Of a stretch of 64,000 nt of DNA, positions 53,190-60,024 are shown one piece after another. The DNA is from Kineosporia rhizophila (GTDB taxonomy: Bacteria > Actinomycetota > Actinomycetes > Actinomycetales > Kineosporiaceae). The notes below the pieces were generated by a model. It made no database searches. It saw nothing but the letters and a program-made list of their open reading frames with translations, and was not told where the DNA came from. Numbering within the stretch: the stretch's first letter is position 1; each line of letters opens with the position of its first letter. The DNA lies in assembly GCF_021277265.1 (NCBI RefSeq), contig NZ_JAJSOH010000010.1:62001-126000 (forward strand), read 5' to 3'. Position numbers and translations under genes: made by a program.

Positions 53190-53750
53190 TCACCGGGTGT
53201 GGTACCGCGCGTAGAGCAGGCCGGAGGCGAAGCGTCGCTGGTCGACCAGGTCCAGTTCGAGCCGCACCCCGTCGGGGAAGAACCGCTTGCCCCCGCCCAC
53301 CGCGGTGGTGGTGATGAACAGGTGGTACTCGTCGACCAGGCCGGCCCGGACGGCCTGGCCGGCGAGGTTCGGCCCGTCGACGGTGAGGTCGTGGGGCGAG
53401 TCGGCCTTCAGTTGGCGCACGGCCTCCGGGTCGAAGCTGCGCTCGATCCGGGTGCGGGCACTGGAGACCGACGTGAGCGTGGTGGAGTAGACCACCTTCT
53501 CGGCGGCCTGCCAGTCGCGGGCGTACTGCTCGTGCTGGGGCTCCAGACCGGGCTTCTCGAGGGCGGTTTCCCAGAAGACCATGGTCTCGTAGATCCGCCG
53601 GCCGTACAGGTAGGTGCCGACCGGGCGGAACAGGTCGTTGACGAACGTGTGCACCTCCGCGTCCTCGGCCACCCCGGACCCGAGGTCGCCCTCCGCGGCC
53701 TCGGTGTAGCCGTCGAGCGAGGTGATCATCGAGTAGATCAGCTTGGCCAC
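53190..53750 (-). CDS. RibD C-terminal/dihydrofolate reductase-like protein, copy 1
   Basis: A 186-residue protein of the YyaP/RibD_C fold: AKLIYSMITSLDGYTE opens the family, TYLYGRRIYETMVFWE holds the GR-x-T/Y-E pyrimidine/NADPH site, and DLTVDGPNLAGQAVRAGLVDEYHLFI with GGGKRFFPDG completes it. Such proteins bind NADPH and are annotated as reductases, but few have known substrates. The GTG at 53750 lies 4 nt after GGAGGAG; an upstream frame would add 18 Arg-rich residues. A second gene of this family is at 55363, on the far side of the GMC oxidoreductase. Confidence 0.85.
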   Translation of the reverse strand: MAKLIYSMITSLDGYTEAAEGDLGSGVAEDAEVHTFVNDLFRPVGTYLYGRRIYETMVFWETALEKPGLEPQHEQYARDWQAAEKVVYSTTLTSVSSARTRIERSFDPEAVRQLKADSPHDLTVDGPNLAGQAVRAGLVDEYHLFITTTAVGGGKRFFPDGVRLELDLVDQRRFASGLLYARYHTR

Positions 53751-53815
53751 GGGTCTCCTCCTGGGTCGTCTGCTCATGTGACCCCCGGGCCGGCCGGAAC
53801 TCATCGCCGACCGGT

Positions 53816-53830
53816 TACCGTGGACGGGTG
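53816..53830 (+). promoter_or_regulatory. candidate leaderless promoter -10 (TACCGT) of the GMC oxidoreductase gene
   Basis: TACCGT at 53816-53821 is followed 6 nt later by the GTG start at 53828. No Shine-Dalgarno sequence precedes this GTG. The spacing matches the same arrangement at 6564, 27181 and 28786. Confidence 0.35.
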
Positions 53831-55357
53831 CGCGGGTACGACGTGGTGGTGGTGGGCGCGGGTGCGTCCGGAGCGCCGCTGGCCGCCCGGCTCAGCGAGG
53901 ATCCGGGGTGCCGGGTGCTGCTGCTCGAGGCCGGCCCGGCCGGCCCGGCCTTCCCGGCCGAGCTCCTGGACGCCTCCCAGCTCGCAGCGGCCATGCCCGG
54001 GCACCCGAGCAACTGGGCCTTCCTGGCCCGGCTGACCGCGGAACGCAGCTACCAGGTGGCCCGGGGCCGGATCCTCGGCGGGTCCACCACGATCAACGGC
54101 ACCTACTTCGTCCGGGCCCGCAAGGCCGACTTCGACGCCTGGGCGGCGGCGGGCAACCGCGAGTGGACATACGCGAAGTGCCTGCCCTACTACCGCCGGC
54201 TCGAGCACGACCACGACTTCGCAGACGACCGGGAACTGCACGGCCACGAGGGGCCGATGCCGGTGCGCCGGGCCCGGCAGGACCAGCACCCTCTCACCCA
54301 CGCCTTCACCGAGGCCTGCGCCGAACTCGGGTTCCGCTTCGAGGCAGACAAGAATGCCCAGGGTGCAGGCGGTTACGGTCCCCTACCGGTGAACTCCCAG
54401 AACGGGGTGCGGATCAACACCGGCGCCGCGTACATCAACCCGGCCCGTCAGCGCGCGAACCTGACCGTGCGCGGTGACACCTCGGCCCGCCGCATTGTGT
54501 TCTCCGGCACGCGGGCGACCGGCGTCGAGGTCGAGACCCGGGGCCGGACAGAGGTGATCCCCACCCAGCAGGTCGTGCTCAGCGCCGGGGCCGTCAAGAC
54601 TCCTCACCTGCTGGCCCTTTCCGGGGTCGGACCGGCGCCGGAGCTGAAGGCGGCCGGGATCGATCTGGTGCACCACTCCCCCGGCGTGGGCAAGAACTTC
54701 TCCGACCACCCGAATCTTTCCCTGCTCTGGAACCCGACCCCCTACCCGACGTTCCCCGACCAGCGCGAGCTGTTCCAGAGCGTCCTCAATTTCGGCTCTT
54801 CCCCCGAGGGCGACCTCGAGATCCTGCCCATGCTGCGCCCTCTCGACGAGGCGCTCGGCCTGCCCTCCGGCCGCCCCGGCCGGTCTTTCACAGTCGCCCT
54901 GCAGCAGGCCCACTCACGCGGCACCGTCACCACCACCTCGGCCGACCCGCACGTGCAACCGGCCATCGACTACAACTATCTGAGCATCGAGGCCGATCGG
55001 AGCCGCCTGCGCGAGGTGGTGCGTGTGGCGGCCGCTCTCCTGCACACCCGGGCCTTCGCCGAGCATTTCGGCGGCCTGGCCGAGATGGACCCGTCGATCC
55101 TGGCCGACGACACATTGCTGAACTCCTGGATCCGCGCCCACCTGGGCACGGCGATCCATGCCTGCGGGAGTTGTGCGATGGGGCCGCAGAGCGATCCGGA
55201 TGCAGTGGTGGACCAGTACGGACGGGTGCACGGCCTGCGCGGGGTCTGGGTGGCGGACACCTCGATCCTGCCCACCACCCCCACACGCGGACCGGCCGCG
55301 ACCGCGGTGCTGATCGGCGAACGGGTCGCCGACTTCGTCCGGGCCCTACCGGGCTGA
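53828..55357 (+). CDS. GMC-family FAD oxidoreductase, possibly MftG-like
   Basis: A 509-residue glucose-methanol-choline oxidoreductase. The FAD-binding GxGxxG is VVVVGAGASGAPLAARLSED, the second FAD motif is ARGRILGGSTTINGTYFVR, the PS00624-type motif is LSAGAVKTPHLLALSGVG, and the C-terminal catalytic region has AIHACGSCAMG and VADTSILPTTPTRGPAATAVL. The catalytic His/Asn pair position appears altered to HACGSC and TPTRGP, as in the mycofactocin-linked MftG group that reoxidises mycofactocinol. With the mycofactocin-coupled SDR at 39457 this makes an MftG-like role plausible, but no mftA-F genes are in view. The GTG at 53828 is probably leaderless. Confidence 0.85.
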   Translation: MRGYDVVVVGAGASGAPLAARLSEDPGCRVLLLEAGPAGPAFPAELLDASQLAAAMPGHPSNWAFLARLTAERSYQVARGRILGGSTTINGTYFVRARKADFDAWAAAGNREWTYAKCLPYYRRLEHDHDFADDRELHGHEGPMPVRRARQDQHPLTHAFTEACAELGFRFEADKNAQGAGGYGPLPVNSQNGVRINTGAAYINPARQRANLTVRGDTSARRIVFSGTRATGVEVETRGRTEVIPTQQVVLSAGAVKTPHLLALSGVGPAPELKAAGIDLVHHSPGVGKNFSDHPNLSLLWNPTPYPTFPDQRELFQSVLNFGSSPEGDLEILPMLRPLDEALGLPSGRPGRSFTVALQQAHSRGTVTTTSADPHVQPAIDYNYLSIEADRSRLREVVRVAAALLHTRAFAEHFGGLAEMDPSILADDTLLNSWIRAHLGTAIHACGSCAMGPQSDPDAVVDQYGRVHGLRGVWVADTSILPTTPTRGPAATAVLIGERVADFVRALPG

Positions 55358-55362
55358 GGGCC

Positions 55363-55974
55363 TCACTCGTGGGCGAAGGACCCGGTGGTGACCGGCCCGG
55401 CGGGCTGGTAGTAGGCCACGATCACGCCGCTCGAAGAGGTCTGGCTGTGCGTGAGCCGGAACGCGGAGGGCAGGGCGCCGTCACCGAAAAGCCGCTTGCC
55501 GCGGCCCAGCACGACCGGGAAGATCTTGAGCCGGAACTCGTCGACCAGACCGGCCCGCAGCAGAGTCTGCAGCAGGTCGCTGCTGCCGTGCACCTGCAGC
55601 CCGGGCCCCTCGGTCTGCTTCAGCGCCGCGACGGCCTCGGCCACGTCGCCCTCCAGCTGGACCGACTTCTCCCAGCGGAAGGTCTGCGGGCTGCGTGAGG
55701 CCACGTACTTCACCGCGGCGTTGATGCCCTCGCCGCCCTCTTCGGGCGTGGCCTGCGGCCAGTGTGCGGCGAAGATGTCGTAGGTGCGGCGGCCCAGGAG
55801 CAGGTCGAACGGCTCGGACATCTCCTGGTCCATGGTCCGGCCGAGCATCTCGTCGAAGTAGTCGAACGACCAGCCGCCGTGCGGGAAGCCGCCGTCCTGG
55901 TCCTCGTCCGGGCCGCCGGGGGCCTGCATCACGCCGTCCAGGCTCAGGAACGTCATCACGGTGAGCTTGCGCAT
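55363..55974 (-). CDS. RibD C-terminal/dihydrofolate reductase-like protein, copy 2
   Basis: A 203-residue relative of the gene at 53190. LTVMTFLSLDGVMQAPGGPDED is the family opening; FDLLLGRRTYDIFAAHW carries the GRxTY site; GLQVHGSSDLLQTLLRAGLVDEFRLKIFPVVLGRGKRLF is the C-terminal signature with the GS/G loop for NADPH. It is convergent with the GMC gene (5 bp between stops). Substrate unknown. The ATG at 55974 has AGAGGA about 7 nt upstream. Confidence 0.86.
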   Translation of the reverse strand: MRKLTVMTFLSLDGVMQAPGGPDEDQDGGFPHGGWSFDYFDEMLGRTMDQEMSEPFDLLLGRRTYDIFAAHWPQATPEEGGEGINAAVKYVASRSPQTFRWEKSVQLEGDVAEAVAALKQTEGPGLQVHGSSDLLQTLLRAGLVDEFRLKIFPVVLGRGKRLFGDGALPSAFRLTHSQTSSSGVIVAYYQPAGPVTTGSFAHE

Positions 55975-56296
55975 CGTCGGGTCCTCTCATCTGCTGCACT
56001 GGATCTTCAGCAGTAGGACCCGGGTGCCCGGCGGTTCTCATCGGTGCACCGGAAATGTCAGGTGGAGGTGGGCGCGCGCCACGCCCACCTCCACCCGGTC
56101 CAGAATTCGCCGTGATCGTGCACAGAGCTCCCGGCGGCCGGCTCACCCCGCAGCGCCCGGAGACCGCCGGAAGCCTTGTCCACGATCAGGCCGGGTGGGT
56201 CACGGGTCCGCGCACCTGAGGGAGGGATGCGCGCGGGGGGATGGTCCGCATGCGACTCAAGTGGCGAAGCCCGTGACTCACCGTAATGATTTTGTG
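55975..56296. other. 322-bp intergenic region
   Basis: It lies between the DHFR-like gene and the short gene at 56297. I see no gene or strong repeat. The last 25 bp contain the AT-rich stretch CGTAATGATTTTGTG, the probable promoter or leader of the short gene. Confidence 0.35.
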
Positions 56297-56599
56297 ATGG
56301 ACAAGGACATCGCCCCGGACGAGTCCGGCACCTATCACCTGGCTCGTTACCTGCTACCCGGAGACGATCCCTCGCTCGTTCTGCGCCAGGTCGCGCGCGA
56401 GGCCCGCGACGCCGGTGGCGGCACGATCGAACTGCCTCCGGGCGAGTACTCGCTGCCCGACCCCACCGTGCTGGGGGATGTCGACCTCCGGGGAGGTCTC
56501 GGTCGCACGGTCGTGGTCTTCGACGAGCCACTTCGCGAACCCTTGCCCGAACCGGCCGATGCCGGCGATCACCTCCGTCTCGTGCACTCGTCCATGTGA
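56297..56599 (+). CDS. small protein resembling the start of a right-handed beta-helix (pectate-lyase-like) domain
   Basis: A 100-residue open frame with actinobacterial codon use. The core reads LRQVAREARDAGGGTIELPPGEYSL and then VLGDVDLRGGLGRTVVVF, which is the pattern that opens pectate-lyase-3-like beta-helices (GGGTVxLPPGxY...L...VxLRG). Only the first turns are present, so it is either a stand-alone mini-domain or a truncated relic. A 14-bp hairpin terminator begins 10 nt past the stop, which supports expression as a gene. There is no clear ribosome site and no neighbour with related function. Confidence 0.5.
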   Translation: MDKDIAPDESGTYHLARYLLPGDDPSLVLRQVAREARDAGGGTIELPPGEYSLPDPTVLGDVDLRGGLGRTVVVFDEPLREPLPEPADAGDHLRLVHSSM

Positions 56600-56608
56600 C
56601 CTTCCAGG

Positions 56609-56646
56609 AACTCCCCGGCCGGGACCCCGTGACCGGCCGGGAAGTT
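56609..56646 (+). terminator. intrinsic terminator after the 56297 gene
   Basis: AACTCCCCGGCCGG, a 10-nt loop, then CCGGCCGGGAAGTT pair over 14 bp with one mismatch, and TTCTG follows. It is 10 nt past the stop codon of the small plus-strand gene. It could also stop minus-strand transcripts arriving from 56753. Confidence 0.65.
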
Positions 56647-56752
56647 TCTGCAGGGTCACTGATTCCTGTCGTTGTGCCGAAACCCAGGCGGCGGCACCCT
56701 CGACCGCCGCCTCAGCCCCCGTGAAACCCCCTGCTGCGCCCGCCGGAACGGC

Positions 56753-57112
56753 CTAGTCGAGCCTCCGGCTCGACACGAGCTCCGGATCCCCTTCCCGACG
56801 GTCGGCCAGTCCCCCGGTGTTGAGCCACCCGGACACCCACGCCCGCAACAGTTCCGAGGCCGGGCACCGGCGCAGCCGCCCACAGGTGTGGCAGCGGCCC
56901 TGCCCGTCCACCGGATGGGCGTCCAGCACGAAGGTCAGCGCCTCCACGGTGTGCCGCATCCGCCGCCGGGCCACCGCCCGCACCTGGTCGCCCTCCGAGC
57001 GCACCTGACCGGCCGGGCCCACGAGAGTGCGCTCCAGCTCGGACAGTTCGGTGCGCAACTGGGCCATCAGCTCGGCCGCGGAGGATCCTTCCTGCCTCGG
57101 GATCACGCTCAT
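56753..57112 (-). CDS. small protein with C-x2-C-x5-C motif, second gene of a pair
   Basis: A 119-residue protein: an N-terminal helical region (about 10-70, ELMAQLRTELSELERTL and RRMRHTVEALTFVL) followed by GRCHTCGRLRRCPASELLRAW. The Cys motif C-x2-C-G-x4-C is the same as that in the upstream gene (57109-57561, CEACGAIWPC) and looks like half of a zinc site completed by His or by dimerisation. Its start overlaps the upstream stop by 4 bp (ATGA). Such small Cys-motif proteins are often found near XRE/DUF397 genes in actinomycetes, but their role is unknown. Confidence 0.7.
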   Translation of the reverse strand: MSVIPRQEGSSAAELMAQLRTELSELERTLVGPAGQVRSEGDQVRAVARRRMRHTVEALTFVLDAHPVDGQGRCHTCGRLRRCPASELLRAWVSGWLNTGGLADRREGDPELVSSRRLD

Positions 57113-57561
57113 CTCATGATCACCGATCGGAGCGTCTCGACCGCCTGCTCGTCCACGAAGTACGCCGCCTCCTCGTCGATGGTCAGCCCCAGCCGACCGT
57201 CATGGTCGTAGAGCACGATGTCGTCCTGGATCAGCCGCCGGCCCTCAGGACGCCACAGCCAGTCCGCCAGCGGTCCCCGGTGCAGCACCGCCAGGGTGCG
57301 GTCACCGGCCCAGAAGATGACCAGGTCGTCCATGATCGCCGCGGTGATGGCGACCCCGGTGTTGTAACCCCGCCCGTTGACCAGGGGTAGTTCCACCCGC
57401 CCGGTCCGGAGCGTCGAAATGATCCCGGAGCAGGGCCAGATCGCCCCGCACGCCTCACATATCCCACCGTCATCACGGTGGAGAGCGACGGCCGGCTCGA
57501 CCCGAAGCGTAGGGCGGCGGCGTCGAGGCACTGCCACATGGCGACTGCGCGTATCGGACAT
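57109..57561 (-). CDS. protein with C-x2-C-x5-C motif, divergent from the XRE/DUF397 pair
   Basis: About 150 residues. Residues 1-30 are basic; GGICEACGAIWPCSGIISTL carries the Cys motif shared with the downstream gene; the rest is beta-rich (LVIFWAGDRTLAVLHRGPLADW, IVLYDHDGRLGLTIDEEAAYFV). I prefer the ATG at 57561; the ATG at 57606 and the TTG at 57645 would extend it into the AATGCA repeat region that probably serves as promoter. It belongs to a two-gene operon with 56753 and diverges from the XRE regulator. No family name is known to me. Confidence 0.65.
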   Translation of the reverse strand: MSDTRSRHVAVPRRRRPTLRVEPAVALHRDDGGICEACGAIWPCSGIISTLRTGRVELPLVNGRGYNTGVAITAAIMDDLVIFWAGDRTLAVLHRGPLADWLWRPEGRRLIQDDIVLYDHDGRLGLTIDEEAAYFVDEQAVETLRSVIMR

Positions 57562-57620
57562 GTCACCCAAGGTGGCGAACAGGGCATGTTCTGTGCAACC
57601 CTGCATCTCACAGGCCACTG

Positions 57621-57654
57621 AATGCAGGGTTTTGAATGCAGGCAATGCAATGCA
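57621..57654. promoter_or_regulatory. cluster of AATGCA repeats between divergent regulator genes
   Basis: AATGCA occurs four times in 34 bp (57621, 57635, 57644, 57649), twice inside TGAATGCAGG, 14 bp apart. It lies between the Cys-motif operon and the XRE/DUF5753 regulator gene. The direct repeats suggest a binding site for the regulator encoded alongside. Confidence 0.5.
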
Positions 57655-57706
57655 GAGGCCACGGGGATGGGTTTAAAGACAGGCTGACCACGAGGGGATG
57701 CGCGGT

Positions 57707-58546
57707 ATGGCCACCGAAGCGGGGAAGCACGAACGACCACCTTCTCTGGCTCAGAGAAGGGTGGGACAGCGGTTAAAAGGGTGGCGCGAACGGGCGCGCA
57801 AGACCCAGGAAGACGCTGCTGCTGCACTCTTGGTGCACCACACGAAGATCTATCGGATCGAATCCGGGAGAACCCTGGCGAAACCGGGAGACATCAGGGA
57901 ACTGTCCCGGATCTACAGCATTCCTGAGACCCAGACCGAAGAGCTGATTCATCTGAGTCGCAGTGCCCTCAAACCGGGCATTGTGGACAGTTATCGAGAT
58001 GTGGTTTCGGGAGATCTCGGACTTCTCGCCGACCTGGAGGCGGCGTGCAGCAAAATGCGCGCCTGGGACGGCGATCTGGTTCACGGACTTCTCCAGACCC
58101 CGGCCTATGCATTGGCTATTCTTGCCACCCTGCGGGACCAGAGTGACGAGGTTCGGCGGAAGAGACTCAATTTCCGGTTAGAGCGTCAGCGCGTGCTAAT
58201 GTCCAACGATCCTGCCTGCGACATCAGGATTGTCCTCGGGGAGGCTGCCCTCCGCTACGTCGTCGGTTCGGACGACGTGATGCGGGATCAGATCGACCAC
58301 CTCGTGGACCTGAGCAACGAGATCGACATTCGAATCCGCCCGTTCTCCGCCGGACCTCATCCATGGATCGCGGGCGGCGTGTTCACCATGCTGGACTTTC
58401 CCGACCCGGCGGATCCCGCCGTCGTCTACACGGAGAGCCACTTGGACTCGCGCTACATGGAGACAGCGCGCGAACTGGCCGAGTACAGGAAGATTTTCGG
58501 CGAACTGTACGGCACTTCCATCCCAGTGAAGGAGTTCGTGAGATGA
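57707..58546 (+). CDS. XRE-family HTH regulator with DUF5753 domain
   Basis: A 279-residue regulator. The N-terminal HTH_31-type helix-turn-helix (about 10-75) reads RRVGQRLKGWRERARKTQEDAAAALLVHHTKIYRIESGR; the rest (about 95-275) is DUF5753, with RAWDGDLVHGLLQTPAYALAIL, RQRVLMSND and ADPAVVYTE as landmarks. This is the BldB/WhiJ-associated regulator class, abundant in sporulating actinomycetes and normally paired with a DUF397 protein that acts as its partner. The ATG at 57707 follows GAGGGG by about 8 nt; an ATG at 57698 is too close to that site. The stop overlaps the DUF397 start. Confidence 0.92.
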   Translation: MATEAGKHERPPSLAQRRVGQRLKGWRERARKTQEDAAAALLVHHTKIYRIESGRTLAKPGDIRELSRIYSIPETQTEELIHLSRSALKPGIVDSYRDVVSGDLGLLADLEAACSKMRAWDGDLVHGLLQTPAYALAILATLRDQSDEVRRKRLNFRLERQRVLMSNDPACDIRIVLGEAALRYVVGSDDVMRDQIDHLVDLSNEIDIRIRPFSAGPHPWIAGGVFTMLDFPDPADPAVVYTESHLDSRYMETARELAEYRKIFGELYGTSIPVKEFVR

Positions 58547-58755
58547 GCACCACCCCCGAACCGACCCAGTGGATCAAGTCGGAACTCTCCAGCGCCAACG
58601 GCTCGTGCGTCGAAATGCGGCAGCACGCGGCCGCAGTCGAGGTGCGGGACACCAAGCAGCACGGCCAGGGCCCGACCCTGCGCCTGGCCCCGGCCGGGTT
58701 CGCCTCCTGGATCGCCGGCGCCAAGTCGGGTGAACTGGACCACCTGACCCACTGA
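58543..58755 (+). CDS. DUF397 protein (WhiJ/AbaA-partner type)
   Basis: A 70-residue DUF397 protein: WIKSELSSANGSCVEMRQHAAAVEVRDTKQHGQGPTL contains the family-defining W-KS-S--NG-CVE and V-VRD-K---GP. Its ATG overlaps the XRE stop (ATGA). In Streptomyces such pairs govern development and antibiotic production, with the small protein modulating the DNA-binding one. It is the last gene of this two-gene operon. Confidence 0.92.
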   Translation: MSTTPEPTQWIKSELSSANGSCVEMRQHAAAVEVRDTKQHGQGPTLRLAPAGFASWIAGAKSGELDHLTH

Positions 58756-58858
58756 TCACTCAGTGGTACCAGGCGGAACAGATCGAGACCGCCGACGGAA
58801 CGCCGAAACTGTTTCATCGCTCAGAAGTCAGCTCCGGGTCGAGGAGCTGAATCCCGGT

Positions 58859-58922
58859 GTGTGCTGGGAGTCGTTGCCGTAACCGGGAAGTAGCCCGCCG
58901 TAGGCGCGCGCTCCCAGCACAC
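58859..58922 (+). ncRNA. candidate structured RNA or attenuator element
   Basis: GTGTGCTGGGAG (58859-58870) pairs perfectly with CTCCCAGCACAC (58911-58922); the 40-nt loop between has GCC/GGC-rich segments that could pair internally. With the terminator hairpin 6 nt downstream it could be a small RNA or a 3' UTR structure of the DUF397 transcript. It does not fit a tRNA because the enclosed loop is too short for three arms. Confidence 0.3.
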
Positions 58923-58928
58923 GCTCAG

Positions 58929-58957
58929 GTGCCCGGCCGTGTTCACCGGCCGGGCAC
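58929..58957 (+). terminator. strong intrinsic terminator
   Basis: GTGCCCGGCCG, loop TGTTCAC, then CGGCCGGGCAC form a perfect 11-bp stem, followed by TTCG. It ends the XRE/DUF397 transcript or the putative structured RNA in front of it. Confidence 0.7.
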
Positions 58958-59115
58958 TTCGCCGTTTCACGGCCTTCTCCGTCCCATCCGGCTCTACTCA
59001 CCCGTCAGTACCGGAGGCGGAGTACGCTGGCCCGCGAAGGGCGGGCGGTGACCCGTCCGGCAAGTCCGTCAAGCTCCGGAACCATCTGGATCCACCTCCT
59101 CGAGAGGGAACGACC

Positions 59116-59463
59116 ATGGACGAGATCGAGGTTCGCGCGATCGCGCTCGGCCTGCCCGAGACCCGCGAGCAGCCGCACTTCGCCATGACGTCATTCCGCG
59201 TGCGCGGCAGCATCTTCGCCACGATGCCCGCGGAACGCGACAGCCTGCACGTGTTCGTCCCGGAAGAGGACGTGCACGACGCCGTGGCCGAGCACCCGGA
59301 CAGCTGTGAAGAGCTGTGGTGGGGGCAGAAACTCGACGGCGTCCGGGTGAAGCTGGCCGGCAGCGAGCCCGCCGTGGTCGGCGAACTGCTGGTCACGGCC
59401 TGGCGGCAGAAGGCGCCGAAGAAGCTGGTGGCCGAGTGGGAGAGCCAGAACGCCAGCGCCTGA
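59116..59463 (+). CDS. MmcQ/YjbR-family protein
   Basis: A 115-residue protein: IEVRAIALGLPETREQPHFAMTSFRVRGSIFATM, then LHVFVPEED and CEELWWGQKLDGVRVKLAG, and the closing LLVTAWRQKAPKKLV are the standard order of the MmcQ/YjbR fold (a cyclophilin-like or CyaY-like small domain with a conserved W near the C-terminus). Members are called DNA-binding-like on structural grounds, but the role is unknown. The ATG has AGAGGGA about 6 nt upstream. It lies 168 bp upstream of the uncharacterised three-gene operon and may be independent. Confidence 0.85.
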   Translation: MDEIEVRAIALGLPETREQPHFAMTSFRVRGSIFATMPAERDSLHVFVPEEDVHDAVAEHPDSCEELWWGQKLDGVRVKLAGSEPAVVGELLVTAWRQKAPKKLVAEWESQNASA

Positions 59464-59587
59464 GGCGATCCCCGGTGCGTGGTTGCGAATGATTTGCCCC
59501 GGTGGCTACTTACCGGTCAGTGTGCTGAATCCCGTTCGGACGTCGGCCGTTTGCGGCGCGGCTTCCCCCGGCTGGTGCTCCTCGGCC

Positions 59588-59593
59588 TAGACT
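59588..59593 (+). promoter_or_regulatory. candidate -10 element of the three-gene operon
   Basis: TAGACT lies 38 nt upstream of the ATG at 59632, in the 168-bp gap after the YjbR-like gene. I saw no convincing -35. GGGGG about 10 nt before the ATG is the ribosome site. Confidence 0.3.
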
Positions 59594-59631
59594 TCACTCC
59601 TGAGGCGCCTGCATACGGGGGTTGTGACGCC

Positions 59632-60024
59632 ATGTCTGAGCTCGAGATGTCCGAGGTCGACGAGAGTCGTACGTGGGTCTTCGCGCGGGGCAGCATGTCC
59701 GCGCAGGAGATCCAGGGGGTCGTCGACGAGGTGCTGGCCGAGGCGCTGTCCGCGCCCGGGGCCGAGAGTACGGCCTCCGGGCAGGAGGTCCTCGACCTCA
59801 CCGCCCTCGAGGAGCGCGCGCTCGACCTGCGGCGCACCATGCAGGTGCGGCCCAGCGGCCAGGGCAACGTGCCGGACGCCACCCAGATCGTCATCGAGAT
59901 CGGCCAGGGCCTGGCGGTCAAGTTCGCCTGGGACCTGTGGACCACCCGGATCTGGCCCCGGCTCACCCGGAAGGCCGCCGACGCGATCGGCCCGCGCCGG
60001 GGTGCCCAGCACCGCCGGCAGTGA
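59632..60024 (+). CDS. small protein, first gene of an uncharacterised three-gene operon
   Basis: A 130-residue soluble protein without a recognised family. Residues 1-50 include VDESRTWVFARGSMSAQEIQGVVDEVLAE, then a variable Ser/Ala linker, and a C-terminal part VPDATQIVIEIGQGLAVKFAWDLWTTRIWPRL. The IVIEIGQGLAVKFAWDLWTT segment could be a short helical hairpin that packs on a partner or the membrane. Trp and Gly spacing recalls the small effector-associated domains that precede protease or NTPase genes in actinobacterial conflict systems, which is a suggestion and not a match. The stop overlaps the next start (GTGA), so expression is coupled. Confidence 0.7.
   Translation: MSELEMSEVDESRTWVFARGSMSAQEIQGVVDEVLAEALSAPGAESTASGQEVLDLTALEERALDLRRTMQVRPSGQGNVPDATQIVIEIGQGLAVKFAWDLWTTRIWPRLTRKAADAIGPRRGAQHRRQ

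Larger units (their letters stand above)
58756..59115. other. 360-bp intergenic region with two large stem-loops
   Basis: No protein gene is credible. It holds a 12-bp perfect stem closing a 40-nt loop (58859-58922), then a perfect 11-bp stem with a 7-nt loop (58929-58957). The final 100 bp lead to the YjbR-like gene and include the AGAGGGA ribosome site. Confidence 0.5.

Noticed and set aside
58859..58922. Possible tRNA (acceptor-like stem GTGCTGGGAG / CTCCCAGCAC)
   Set aside because: Only 40 nt lie inside the stem, too few for D, anticodon and T arms, and no TTCGANNC T-loop is present.
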